Shown here: piece by piece, positions 22,101-29,945 of the stretch
Numbering within the stretch: the stretch's first letter is position 1
Layout of the letters: every line of letters starts with the position of its first letter
Assembly: GCF_963678635.1 (NCBI RefSeq)
Contig: NC_087071.1
Coordinates: 27,019,378-27,083,377, forward strand
Length of the DNA stretch: 64,000 bases
Direction of reading: 5' to 3'
Origin: Symsagittifera roscoffensis
Lineage: Eukaryota; Xenacoelomorpha; Acoela; Convolutidae
Made by a program: the position numbers and the translations under genes
The notes under the pieces: model-generated
Databases searched by the model: none
Seen by the model: the letters and a program-made list of their open reading frames with translations, nothing else
What the model was told of the DNA's origin: nothing

Positions 22101-22124
22101 ATCATCTGAGGATAAGTAATCCAT
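16161..22124 (-). CDS. gag-pol: Gag-Pol polyprotein (Gag C-part, PR, RT, RNase H, integrase)
   Basis: 1,987 codons from an ATG that is probably internal: in copy 2 the same phase continues upstream into the Gag N-terminal frame. Domains: retrotransposon Gag core (AQKWFSVLP...WKRFTQEF, ~190-260); one CCHC zinc knuckle CNYCRRYGHSISEC (~374-388); a long Arg/Ser/Asn/Tyr-rich linker (~400-600); aspartic protease IDSGAES (~755); RT with TADMNSAYNQMPL and YLDD (~1,263); RNase H with CDASNFGIG (~1,411) and TDHKP; integrase HHCC zinc finger (HSGSEKTYSN...CNDCIVCQ, ~1,782), then SFDTKGP, TDNGTEF (~1,906) and NGLVEGMNRSL (~1,940). All key catalytic residues appear present. Gag and Pol share one frame, so no -1 frameshift is needed. 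The frame ends at a TGA inside integrase. Confidence 0.92.
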   Translation of the reverse strand: MDYLSSDDDFLQPDKFAPYNQEYRGQGIQKPHTYHRIFSPQPIDTQNQQPIQQQNPINTQSFQPIHQQNPMIAHSYQPTQMQNEIPLPYYLQQHEITRNQLSNFSQMPNAAESLQMTMNPYLMGGSSITSNKPLMVFTGTDPEYSVEDYLNAVTANLILNIGPEPINTPLHQNWIHRRTALIQTTLDGAAQKWFSVLPLEIKSNWKRFTQEFSKMFDSERNKQQQRVLCNEIRRLPNETIKQLAVRIETLVRKAYSLNTHDYKNTKMTEILMMTLTPQLRKIAIKKRASHPSSIREPDLDFRKLVDKLEQAEITMKLEETENLKLQYVNRIETASTNINNIQESDTDLVEKITEILNIYEKHPNFKGKPSFKKWCNYCRRYGHSISECRQKQQDNQNKPQKYKEPNKSSYQYMKKDQNLSNKNVYSNNSSGKTLPNNTNYTRNQSPHNSSYRGRSPERRNTQNSSQNHYNRPNNRNNNSRSNSNTQFVSRSNSQSRNRYYPNNYSRNSSYNRNRNYSNNRNRSYSNNRNQYYPNNRSRNNSYNRSNGNYQNRSRNNSQNRHSSYNNRYRNYSQSPHRSNNHYNNSNNRHRSSTPKHQRHINQVQSNPETTSDPPGIDDTVTDTLQLNQINCGSSDSESDAENTLSINMIKVENDYEPVIYEQPFSSHIYENQSEFLHNYYTKPIHSTPTTQETNGINTTNQPTENDKTKCLNTNHIYQNIQKKQPKEKIWTIPFLLESPRNKEFQPPDLEIDFLIDSGAESNIINIPTWNEIKTLHPKLTLLETSSKLATAHGSTLINYGKIQLFLLPTRTMEQNKILTKPFKQIFHITDIKHNIIGIPFISKYIPTINILNSKILIKDKYTKTKDTSLTFFQRLNKQPPFFSKFYPIYNQQRKHLKPLSGNIYNFSIKQVHQYDKKQNKQKFYMSDFEFKPIHKFFKITISSIKFLKNSNSNIISLHLYNNTPYQVTLPLGLLGYCETNATISPIHEKAYRVNNILQLLDICQSTILNEELSINNIISNENRKTDYFTKTPYFKPTFNISNYTENQQKFLTMFNFQHSQITQDEFEKLAKQLIKYSSVYATSKFDVGKISSSLHLPLKPDAVFKKQRASKVPIHLHDKVNRLLDILEQYNIISPVNKEEQPKGNTFINPVIILAKGESLKIVLDARYLNSLIDESKCNWPIEPIQVILTKINGKYFTTADMNSAYNQMPLDEQSRRLTQFVIGNQQYEFNRLFYGISIGPAAFSAFMSKIFRPLILKKNAITYLDDVFMQSQTKEEMFNVLEQYHQILQNENLKAAPDKSHFFLTRVKFLGHNIERKTITPLKSRIDAIQKLQPPTNKKEIQEFLGMLNFLSKYVYKMQLYLRPFYNILRQQNSFEWNTEHQARFEEIKKLLTEQISNTIPDPDQPFYAMCDASNFGIGAALLQSHNGTNKMNLISANSRLFTQAELRLSTLMRECTAIIYTLTEYEFLILGSKHPTVLFTDHKPIIFLFTQKSNPNHRVYRFQLILMKFPNLHIVWTAGKNLALPDTLSRNTPPELLTRKTTVEIPKNIKFYLAENETSPRLECKYAVKTDVEQSQINNLQHFPLYLDCQNNHYEVDLLGTSTFKPIPYSQWIKNNTQQKRIKQHPPKKDHFPLIEKENLTDKINLSGPQTNDSKYTINQVFDLHDPLDTIPLSKLEIENIFLRPTETITISTLKQYQNLDPVIRQLKSWHKYKTKPIKADSTILGNKTLLRYFRKFNNTTINEKTDLLEYKLNEFTVPCLPLSMILIAFNISHTQNIKGHSGSEKTYSNFIQNFYFPNAPIWIKVLCNDCIVCQLNKPYPNQKQIAQKQDFKGQSLYFNHRISFDTKGPISPSSEGNSYIMVIVDAFTHYVALNPVPHCNAYYAYTTLYEHWIAKFGLPEILVTDNGTEFISNEIITLCHLYNIKHKPRTSHEPWTNGLVEGMNRSLQEYLRCIINGNDTRYTEWSADVKLFPLAYNSQITTTL

Positions 22125-22179
22125 TTGATAAGGTGTTTGTTTTTTATTTTTATAATGCTGAAAAAATGGATAATTTTCA

Positions 22180-23526
22180 CTACGATCCTGTGGAGGATAT
22201 AAATTTGTAATTTACTGAATTAGGTGGTGCCATTGAGTTATCCCAGTTTCGAGATCTTGTATAATTACTAAAATTTTTTCGTGGTTGATAATTTGTTTTT
22301 GATGGATGTGTGTAATTATAATTATGGTCTGCAAAATTGTTTCTAGTGAACGTTTTGCGTGTTTTTGGCGGTATTGTCATGGGTCTGTATGTTTGGTAAT
22401 CCATGTGTGAATATTTTGGGGCAACCGAAGGTTTAACGGTTGATTGTAAGGTTACCTGTGTTTGTGAAGGGTTTGTATTTCTTGGTGTTGTTAAGTTTGG
22501 ACGTATTGGTGAAATACTTTGTTGTGTAGTTGTTGTGTGTACGATTTCTTCATTTATGAAGTGTGATGGTGTCTGGATATCTTGTTGAGTAAGATTCCTA
22601 GTTCCATTGAGGTTTTCATTGTGTATGACTGTAGAGTTTAAACTATTATTTTGCATATCGGGTAAAAATGTATTATAGTTTAATGGTGTTGCATCAATGG
22701 TTAATGGTATTACTCTTACATAATCTCTTTTATAGGATATTGTACTTATTGCTTGGCTTGAGATTGATTGTGGGAAGTTTATAAATGCAGGATGAGACCA
22801 TTCGGGGTCCCAAACATAGTCTGATTGTTCTGTGATAGCAGTATCATCGTTTGAGTTTTGGGGTCTAAAATTTTTTCTTGCTTGTGAAATTAAATCAATA
22901 TTGTGTATGAAATAATCTGTTATGAAACATGCCAAAATTTTTTGTAAGTCATGTTTTGTATGTTGTGAAACTTCATCTTTCGTGAAATTTTCTTTAATGA
23001 TATTTAGAAAACTAGAGAGTAGTGTGATTTCATGTCGTACTCTTATATGTTTCGATGTTTCTGTCGGTGAGACATTTGGTATTTGGATTTCGTTTTCTAA
23101 TATCGAGATATAACTATATATTATTGCAAAAACTTCATTAGTGAATATGGAGTTTGCTCTTTGTGAGTTATGATATTGGATGCTTTTTATATATTCTGAG
23201 AATACTTTTGAAAATTCTAAATCAAGGTCGTCTGTTTGAATTATATATTTACTGTGATTCTGGTTTGGTGAGCTGAATTCTATGGAGTAGATTCCGTATT
23301 GTTGTGTTAGGTTACATATATCTTTTAGATAGTGATCGATAATTTGTCTTTTGATTTTTACATCTGGGAACTCTGTTTTACATGGACTGATTCCGGGTTC
23401 AAATAAATTTAAAAGTAAATTCTTGCAAAATATATGCTGTCCTCTATCAGTGGTTGCATCTACTATAAAGGGGAAGATATCATCATCATCTGGACTTTCT
23501 TCACCTGGGGTGTGCGTTGAGCTCAT
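22180..23526 (-). CDS. gag: Gag N-terminal part (broken from Gag-Pol), 448 aa
   Basis: 448 codons from ATG 23,524-23,526. Acidic start (TPGEESPDDDD), a helical middle (~80-220) and a Thr/Pro/Asn-rich end. In copy 2 the matching frame runs straight on into the MDYLSSDDDF Gag segment. In copy 1 a 5-bp deletion near 22,208 shifts the frame and ends the protein with about ten altered residues, so the intact product is a single large Gag-Pol. The start overlaps the end of the 155-aa ORF by 26 bp. I infer a matrix-like role from position only. Confidence 0.7.
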   Translation of the reverse strand: MSSTHTPGEESPDDDDIFPFIVDATTDRGQHIFCKNLLLNLFEPGISPCKTEFPDVKIKRQIIDHYLKDICNLTQQYGIYSIEFSSPNQNHSKYIIQTDDLDLEFSKVFSEYIKSIQYHNSQRANSIFTNEVFAIIYSYISILENEIQIPNVSPTETSKHIRVRHEITLLSSFLNIIKENFTKDEVSQHTKHDLQKILACFITDYFIHNIDLISQARKNFRPQNSNDDTAITEQSDYVWDPEWSHPAFINFPQSISSQAISTISYKRDYVRVIPLTIDATPLNYNTFLPDMQNNSLNSTVIHNENLNGTRNLTQQDIQTPSHFINEEIVHTTTTQQSISPIRPNLTTPRNTNPSQTQVTLQSTVKPSVAPKYSHMDYQTYRPMTIPPKTRKTFTRNNFADHNYNYTHPSKTNYQPRKNFSNYTRSRNWDNSMAPPNSVNYKFISSTGS

Positions 23527-23968
23527 TTTTTCGTTCGATGACTGTTAATATGTAATTATCAATGTGTCTAATTGGTTGATTCCAATTGTATAAATGTACT
23601 GGTTTGTGTTTATACTGCTTTTTTATTCTTCTTTTTCCTCTTTTTGATGAATTTGAAGTTGTTTCTGAGTCAGAGAAATATAATTGATCGTGAATTGGGC
23701 AATTTTTATCTATTGATTCTTTTAGTTTATAAAGTTCGTCTAAACTGTTGGTTTCTGATTCTGAAAATGCGTTTCGATTTTTTGAAAATCTTTTTCGTGT
23801 TATTTGTCTTTGTTTAGTTATTATTTTTCTCTTTAGTGTTTGTCGTTTTGTTCTAATGTATCCAACTGTTTGTGTATGAGGTGTGATTACAAGGTCGTAT
23901 TTTTTGTTATCTATTTCACAATTGTGTAAAACGATTGTTTGTTTATTTCCTAGGTTTTTAAATGACAT
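23501..23968 (-). CDS. First ORF of the element, basic protein, 155 aa
   Basis: 155 codons from ATG 23,966-23,968. The centre is strongly basic (RTKRQTLKRKIITKQRQITRK and KRGKRRIKKQYKHK), suggesting nucleic-acid binding or a nuclear signal. It overlaps the next frame by 26 bp in a different phase, so Gag would need leaky scanning, reinitiation or frameshifting. Copy 2 (39,899-40,366) encodes an almost identical protein with one amino-acid change. Not a recognised family; a separate ORF before Gag is unusual in Ty3/gypsy elements. Confidence 0.6.
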   Translation of the reverse strand: MSFKNLGNKQTIVLHNCEIDNKKYDLVITPHTQTVGYIRTKRQTLKRKIITKQRQITRKRFSKNRNAFSESETNSLDELYKLKESIDKNCPIHDQLYFSDSETTSNSSKRGKRRIKKQYKHKPVHLYNWNQPIRHIDNYILTVIERKNELNAHPR

Positions 23969-25198
23969 AAGGTTTAGGATGACGGGTGCAAAAGGTTGTT
24001 AAATGATTTCTATTTGCTTAAACTGTTAGTCCTTACGATTTTTTGGTTAGCTTAACCTGGGTCTATTTGTTCAGGGTTGGAGAGAAAAGTATATCTATTC
24101 CGAAGAATGATTTTTTACTTTCTCGTGGCTAGTATAAGCTAAGGTGTTAACTTACTTAATCTTACTTAGGGGTAGTGATTGTGTTCAAGGGTTGGAGAAT
24201 AGTAAGTCGATCCACAAGGTTCAGGTATAATTAGAACGCGAGTAGTTCGTTAGATACTATTTTAAACTTACTAAGTCTAAGATTTATCCTGGGTCTGGTA
24301 AGAGGGGGGATCAAGTGAAGGGTGAATAACCGAAGTTCTTCACTGTTTATCCTAATTTGAATGATTAGTTTTGTTTAAAAATTTCTATTAGTCCTGGGTT
24401 TTTAGAAAGGGTTGGATAGTGAATCGACGTTTGAGGTCGTTAGACACTAGTTAAGTGGGTGGGGGAGAACAAAGTTGTTCTTTTTGATCCAAGGATAGGC
24501 CTTGATGATCAAGTTTTAAATTTAATTAAGTAGAAAATGATTTAAGATCCAAGGATAAGCCTTGATGATCTGATTTTAAATTTAAGTGAATTTAAGTTTT
24601 AAAATGATTTAAATTTGTGTAAGGAAAAGATTTAGTGTTTTTATGATATTAGTGAGCTTATGAATGCTGTTATGTTTAGGTGATGAAGCTGGAACAACAG
24701 GATGATTTATGATTACTAACCATTTATTGTCATGCTACTAATTTTTATTTTGATTTTTCAATAAATATTTTTCAAACATGTTTTGTATATTACTGCAGAA
24801 TTTAGGAAAACGATCTGAGATCTTTTTATCAATCGTTATTGTATATTAATAATTTTGTTTAGCGCCTGAAATGATTTTGAAGATTGACTTCAAAATTTTA
24901 TGTTTGCAAATGAAAATCTAAATTCATTGCTAGTAGTATTCTAAATACAAAAGTTTGTTCTGGCTTTTGCCGAACTATCATATAACTATATGGTAAGTTT
25001 CTACTTTGTCGTATGTCGTCTCTGGTTCGAGGTCTTCTTCCAATTCCGGGTAGTTCTGTTATCGTTCGGAATATTGGTTCTGATCTATTGAGTCGTAGAG
25101 ACATTTCGATTAAATTATCGTCGTATAACATTTTGTAAATGTTTTGTCAAAATTGTAATCTATTATTGGTTAATTCTAAGCTATTAAGGTCTTGTTCG
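23969..25198 (-). other. 5' leader of copy 1 with internal repeats
   Basis: About 1.2 kb between PBS and the first ORF. A 60-bp unit starting GATCCAAGGATARGCCTTGATGATC is present twice in tandem (24,486 and 24,546). The word GGGTTGGAKA recurs at 24,074, 24,189 and 24,409, spaced about 115 and 220 bp, as though a ~110-bp unit was duplicated and decayed. Likely contains packaging and splice signals; none identified. One small ORF lies near the PBS. Confidence 0.5.
24898..25131 (-). CDS. Leader ORF, 77 aa
   Basis: ATG at 25,129-25,131, about 70 bp after the PBS, so probably the first AUG on the genomic RNA. Arg-rich hydrophilic peptide (LPGIGRRPRTRDDIRQSR). Identical in copy 2 (41,296-41,529), though that whole region is nearly identical there. 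It could be an upstream regulatory ORF or a first coding exon spliced to a downstream ORF that lacks an ATG. No function recognised. Confidence 0.35.
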   Translation of the reverse strand: MLYDDNLIEMSLRLNRSEPIFRTITELPGIGRRPRTRDDIRQSRNLPYSYMIVRQKPEQTFVFRILLAMNLDFHLQT

Positions 25199-25216
25199 AG
25201 ACTTATGGTCGCACCA
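25199..25216 (-). other. Primer binding site of copy 1
   Basis: Minus strand TGGTGCGACCATAAGTCT starts two bases inside the 5' LTR. TGG pairs with a tRNA CCA end, so the priming tRNA should end ...GGTCGCACCA. The exact tRNA species was not assigned. Confidence 0.75.
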
Positions 25217-25218
25217 GA

Positions 25219-25628
25219 TGAGTTAGGACCGAAGTGTATAACTCATAGAGTAATTTCGGATAGGGTACACCGTCTGCTCGTCACGCTATCTTATTTTCGG
25301 CCGGATAGATTCGTGCAACTTCTTAGTCTAATACCGATCCTAATCTTACTCTTATACTATCTAGTCTCAGGTTGTTTAACTAGTCTCTGCTAGGCTCAAT
25401 AGATCTAGGGTATACTGGTTTATTGCGGCTGCTGAAGTACTCGGGAGAGTTCAACTAACTTCTAAGTTAAATTCAAATCTCTCTGGTGCTGAAATTACAA
25501 GTAATTTCAGCACTTACAAATAAGTGGGTTGTTAGTTAGATGGATCATGATTGGTTAATATTAAATACTTTACAGTGGTAAAATATCTAATTTATCCAAT
25601 CATAAAATGTAGTTTAGATCAGGTTCCA
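25219..25628 (-). repeat. 5' LTR of copy 1
   Basis: 410 bp, reading TGGAACC...CTAACTCA on the minus strand. A CCAAT-like word lies in the U3 part and AATAAA at 25,419-25,424 is the probable poly(A) signal. A perfect 28-bp palindrome sits at 25,486-25,513. Identical to the copy 2 LTR at 41,617-42,026. Confidence 0.95.
25486..25513. promoter_or_regulatory. Perfect 28-bp palindrome in the LTR
   Basis: GTGCTGAAATTAC-AA-GTAATTTCAGCAC: 13-bp arms with a 2-bp centre. Also at 6,988-7,015 and 41,884-41,911, unchanged in all three LTRs. Could bind a dimeric transcription factor or form an RNA hairpin in U3. Confidence 0.6.
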
Positions 25629-26949
25629 TAAGGTTGTAGATAATTTTTATCCGGCTGGTAATCTGAAAACTAAATAGTATTTGAGCGTGAACAAAACCAC
25701 TTTGCTCTAGATAAGAATCTGAACTACGTTCCTCCACTCTTAACAACACTTTGTAGCGTGACAAAAATTCACCTCGAGTATATAGCTCCAACTAGTGTCG
25801 GACACTTGGCTCACTATCATGTTAAAAAAATGGTCTGGGTGGGTGATACTCTGTCTGTTAATTTGATCTGCACGCGATTTCATAAAACTCATGATTAATT
25901 TGAGAGGACGCAGAACTAAAGCATAGAACTAAAGCAAACTCCATAGCACGCTTTTTTTAAGACATACAACAAAAAGATTTTGGTTCTTTTTGAATCAGAA
26001 TAAACCAAAACCAGCAAAATCAAATTTAAAACTGCACAAATAAAAAGCACGACGAAATGATTGCAATGAAACAACAAACAACACGAACAAATATTACGTA
26101 ATAACAAGGATATCTGTGCCATTTATTTGGTTGTTAATTTCCTTTTTTTTATGCGTCGTTTTATGAAAAAATTAGAACGAAACACTAATTTCAGGCATTT
26201 CTGATAAATATAGTACAATAGACAAATTGCAAAGCCGTTTTTTTGGACATTGAGAAAATTTTTAAAGGTTTTAAATTTCTTTAGAGTCACGTCTGAAAAG
26301 GCTTAAGTATCACTCAAGCCAAAAACTGAAACACACCCGAATACAAAGTTCCTCCCAATTTCAACGGTGAGAACAACAAAAAGAACAAATTGCGGACACA
26401 GACAACTCGGACGAAAAGGCTTAAATAGTTATGAATGCTTTTTTTTAAACTGTACGACTTGCAAACGTAACCAAACTAGTAAGTCTCCTGAATCAGAGCG
26501 CTATTTGATGGAACACGAAGGAGAGCCTGCAAAAAAAACTCTCTATTTATGATCGGAAAACTGGCCTAACTTAACAATGAAACAAGCTTCATTTGCTTCT
26601 AAAAAAGCACTTTTCTAAAACCTCTGGCAGAAATGAGGTCAAAACTATCAATTCTAGCAGCTTTGAAATCAAAACGGAAGATATATTGCATATATCTCCT
26701 TGACTTTTATAACTCCTGCACTATAAAAATAAGAGGAGGGAAATGTTACACAGGATCTAGACTGACTAGAAAAAAGAAACTGAGCAAAATTTCATAGTTT
26801 TTTTATAAGCTAAATAGCTATTCGGCCCACCAGTTTTCCTTTTGTAAGGATTTGAGTCATAAACTACACTTTTCTATCTTAGCACGCGACATGAAAACTG
26901 AAGTTGGATTAAAAATGACCTAAATTTATAAGTGCAGCTTCAAAATTAC
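25629..26949. other. Flanking DNA, no gene seen (duplicated at 42,027)
   Basis: AT-rich single-copy-looking sequence immediately outside the 5' LTR. Small frames on both strands are short and low in complexity. The same sequence follows the copy 2 LTR with about three differences in 1.7 kb. Confidence 0.5.
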
Positions 26950-27085
26950 CTCGAATAAAACTAGATCTGTTTTTTTTTTCATAAATTTCCGATTGACCTA
27001 ACTTTTCAATCAAATCTTTGACAGTATCATCTTCTCTGTGAGCGCTGAACAGATCTTTTTGCAGCAAAAGTCTACGACAAATTAT
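26950..27085 (-). CDS. Candidate internal exon of an unrecognised host gene
   Basis: 136-bp open segment on the minus strand bounded by an acceptor-like TTTTTTTAAG and a donor-like GAG/GTAATT. The protein is IICRRLLLQKDLF...LIEKLGQSEIYEKK, polar and helical. It starts in phase 0, which matches the phase in which the candidate exon at 27,687-27,816 ends. No family recognised. A second copy lies at about 43,349-43,484. Confidence 0.3.
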
Positions 27086-27686
27086 CTTAAAAAAAGAATG
27101 TGTTTCAGAAACAAGGGTTTCAAAACACATAGCTGAGAAAATTTTTAGTCTGGTGACAGAAACGCTCTAAAATTTGAAAATGATTGGTCTCAACTTTAGG
27201 GTCATTAAAAATCTCTGTGGTGTCTGAACAAAAGTTTTTGAATAATAGTCAGCTTGCCGCAAAACAGACAACAGATCGCATGTCAAAAAGTATGTCAAAA
27301 ATCAATTCTTTTCACAACTGTCCAACAACTTTTATCCAGTTAGTTTTCCCTTAACCTACGAAAAGACTATCTATAATAAAAAAATTTCTCAATTTTGGTG
27401 GAAGGTGCGCAATTGATAACCAAAAATGCCATATACTGCTTTTATTAGTAGGGCCAATTAACCTTTACGCTATCTGTTGACAAAATCAAAATAATTTCAT
27501 GCGAGTTTTCAATAAAAGACTCAAAAGGAACCTTGGAGACATTAAGATTTGAGAAAATATTTTCATTTGAGCGCTTTATCGGGTTTCTAATTTCTTTGGC
27601 CAGTTATTTTGATTGACTTGCATAATTTGATCTTCAAATTGCAAAAACCACAACGAGGGGTTTTGATTTTTGTTTTTATGTCTTAC

Positions 27687-27816
27687 ATGCACTTTGAAAC
27701 TCTTTTTCATGCTTTCAACGAATGCATTTCCAGATAATAAATATTTAGGGATCGGAATTAGAGACTTAACCGTACCATGCAGGTCTGTAGCAGCACGGTC
27801 ACTCAGATCATATCGA
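27687..27816 (-). CDS. Candidate internal exon of an unrecognised host gene
   Basis: 130-bp open segment with a strong acceptor (TTTTCTTGCAG) and a strong donor (CAT/GTAAGA). It encodes 43 residues, including RYDLSDRAATDLHGTVKSLI and GNAFVESMKKSFKVH, read after one base completing a split codon, and ends in phase 0. Good splice signals on both sides and phase agreement with 26,950-27,085 support a real transcript. Function unknown. Confidence 0.35.
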
Positions 27817-28570
27817 CTGCAAGAAAATTTTATCAAAAAAATAGCATTTCAGGACGAGACGGTTGAATCGTCAAAAAGTGGTTTCCAAATAAAAACTCCG
27901 GGATTTGCACATCAGTACTTTATTTTTAGATACACCATAAAATTACTAAATTTTGAACAATTGGGAACACGCATGGATGAGCGTCTTTAACCAAAAAACA
28001 ATTGTCGTTTCAGCGCCAGAAAAGTTTGGCTGCAAAAAACAAAGCGGAGTAGATGTTTCAATCTCTAGCCAATTAACACTTCTTTTCATACGCATACGCT
28101 TGTTAAGTTTTCCCCGCTTTCGAAATAGGGGCGTGGCAGAGTCTTGGTAATCAAAACACAAGGTGACCACTTCGATCGGAGTGATTGCTGAATTGTCAAA
28201 ACAAGTATATAAAATTTCATAATATATGTCATTTAAAACAATATAGTAAAGTCTAGCACATAAAAGGGGTCACCTTCTTCAAAATCATCCGAACCTATAT
28301 TCTCGAAAATTCACTATCAAGCACTGCCATGGGACAAGTTCAACAACCACATTTCCTCAAAAAAAAATTCTTCCAACCTCAACAAAATTTCTTGTCCCCT
28401 CTCGACAATTGTTTTGGTCCTCAACTGAAAAAACTTTTGGATACAATCTTTTAGGCACAGCATTTTTCCCGTGATAAACTAGTTTATAACCCTGAAAAGA
28501 ATCAGGTTCAAAACAAAAATCACGAACCGAATTATTTCACCCATACTTCTGGTATTTTTTGACATGCAAC

Positions 28571-28732
28571 TCAAAATGCTTCATCTGATTGAGCGCGCAA
28601 AATAGGTTCCGCTTCTCTATCGCCGGACTCTACGTATCTAATTGCTGCTTGAGCATCACAATGTGACAAAATTTGCCAGTCAACACCTCTAGGTAACATT
28701 TCTCCAAAAAATTTTGGATCGTGAAAATTTAA
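28571..28732 (-). CDS. Candidate terminal exon or gene fragment
   Basis: 54 codons including the stop, preceded by a pyrimidine-rich acceptor-like TTCTTGTCCGTCCTTCAAG; the frame is open further upstream to 28,784. Protein-like sequence: FFGEMLPRGVDWQILSHC then AAIRYVESGDREAEPILRAQ. No family recognised. It could belong to the same minus-strand gene or be a relic of another. Confidence 0.25.
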   Translation of the reverse strand, partial: LNFHDPKFFGEMLPRGVDWQILSHCDAQAAIRYVESGDREAEPILRAQSDEAF

Positions 28733-28959
28733 CTTGAAGGACGGACAAGAAGCTTTTGGCTTATTCGCATTATAAGTTTTTCAAATGAATCGTATTTATA
28801 AAAGTTTCAATTGATGGTAACGTGCTTCACGTAAAATTTTTGAAAAAGTCAAATCGAGTGATAACATTTTTTTTGGCTCATTTTAGAAAAAAAAAGATAC
28901 ACAGAATTGACAAAGTCAATATTTTAACAAAAAGTAATCAAACACTGCAAAAAAAGCAC

Positions 28960-29945
28960 GTCCTAACAAAAAACGGCAGGTTAAGATTTCAAAAATTTGG
29001 CAAAATCAGAACGACCTCTGAATTGTTATTTTAACACAGACAACAACAAATAATGCTAAAAATTGTCTTCCCCACAGCACCGAGTTTTACCCTCATCATA
29101 AGTTAGCTTTTTTACACCACTTTAAAACAGTATCATTTTTTTGTCATGACAAAACTAATAATCAGTGAAAATTGCACTCTCTGAGTAGAGACATGCAATT
29201 GTCTCGGACCAAAATTCTCAATGAAAACTGCATTCTCTGCATACAGTTTATTAGACAAAATTTCTCCTAAAGAAAAAAAATTGTTTTTTTTTCTATCAAT
29301 AGCAAGAAACAGTAAAGAATCAGTAGTGCAAAAGTATCAGAATGTGAGCGAAAGCTTGGAAAAATTAGCAAAATTTCAAAAAACGGGCAAAATCAGGACA
29401 ACAGCTGATTTAACATCAAAATTTGAAGAACAGCAATAATGTAGATAAAGGATGTACCCTATAAAACAGCAGTTTGGCCCTCACATCAAAAATTAGGTTT
29501 TACACAATTTAGGAAAGATATCATTTTGGATTATGGCAGTATACAAAAAAAAGTCATCGTTGAAAATTGCACTCTCTGAATAGAGTATTGCAATTAGTTT
29601 TCACCGCAGGTCTTCATAAATCAAAACAAAACGAGGTCTTTTTTCCTTTAACAAAAATTTTACAAAATTAGGACGACAGCTGATTTAACATTAGAACTAG
29701 AAGCACAGCAAATAGAAGAACAGCAACTAGAAGAACAGCAAAGATGAAGAATGTATCTTTTTTCGAAACAATTTTAGCCTCTCATAAAAAATTAGGTTTT
29801 ACCCAGCTTAGGAAAGATATCATTTTGGCTTATTGTAAAATATAAAACAAAATTATCAGTGAAAACTGCGCTCTCTGAATAGAGTCTTGCAATTGTTTGA
29901 CCACAGGTCTCTTTAAATTAGAACAAAATGGAGTCTTTTTTCAAT
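28960..29945. repeat. Degenerate tandem repeat array, about three units of 260-390 bp
   Basis: Three recurring blocks in the same order: CAAAATYAGRACRACAGCTGATTTAAC-like at 28,999, 29,388 and about 29,651; AGGTTTTACMCARYTTAGGAAAGATATCATTTTG-like at about 29,103, 29,493 and 29,791; GAAAAYTGCRCTCTCTGAATAGAG-like at about 29,166, 29,562 and 29,862. Units have diverged by substitutions and length. In the last unit AGAAGAACAGCAA is itself repeated. No coding capacity. Confidence 0.6.

Larger units (their letters stand above)
6721..25628 (-). mobile_element. Giant Ty3/gypsy-type LTR retroelement, copy 1 (18.9 kb)
   Basis: Full-length element between two 410-bp LTRs that differ at two positions. 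Order in transcription direction: 5' LTR, PBS, about 1.2-kb leader, 155-aa ORF, Gag, Pol (protease, RT, RNase H, integrase), 76-aa and 62-aa membrane ORFs, Ser/Thr/Pro-rich ORF, envelope-like region, 602-aa ORF, about 1.6-kb 3' untranslated part, PPT, 3' LTR. RT-before-integrase order, a GPY/F integrase tail and TG...CA LTRs support the Ty3/gypsy (metavirid) class. Most such elements are about 5-10 kb, so this one is about twice normal size. Visible lesions: a 5-bp deletion in Gag (about 22,208), TGA in integrase (16,161-16,163), a frameshift in the envelope region (about 12,700) and an in-frame TAA there (11,062-11,064). The flanks (CTGTAG left, TAAGGT right) do not form a target-site duplication. 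Confidence 0.9.
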
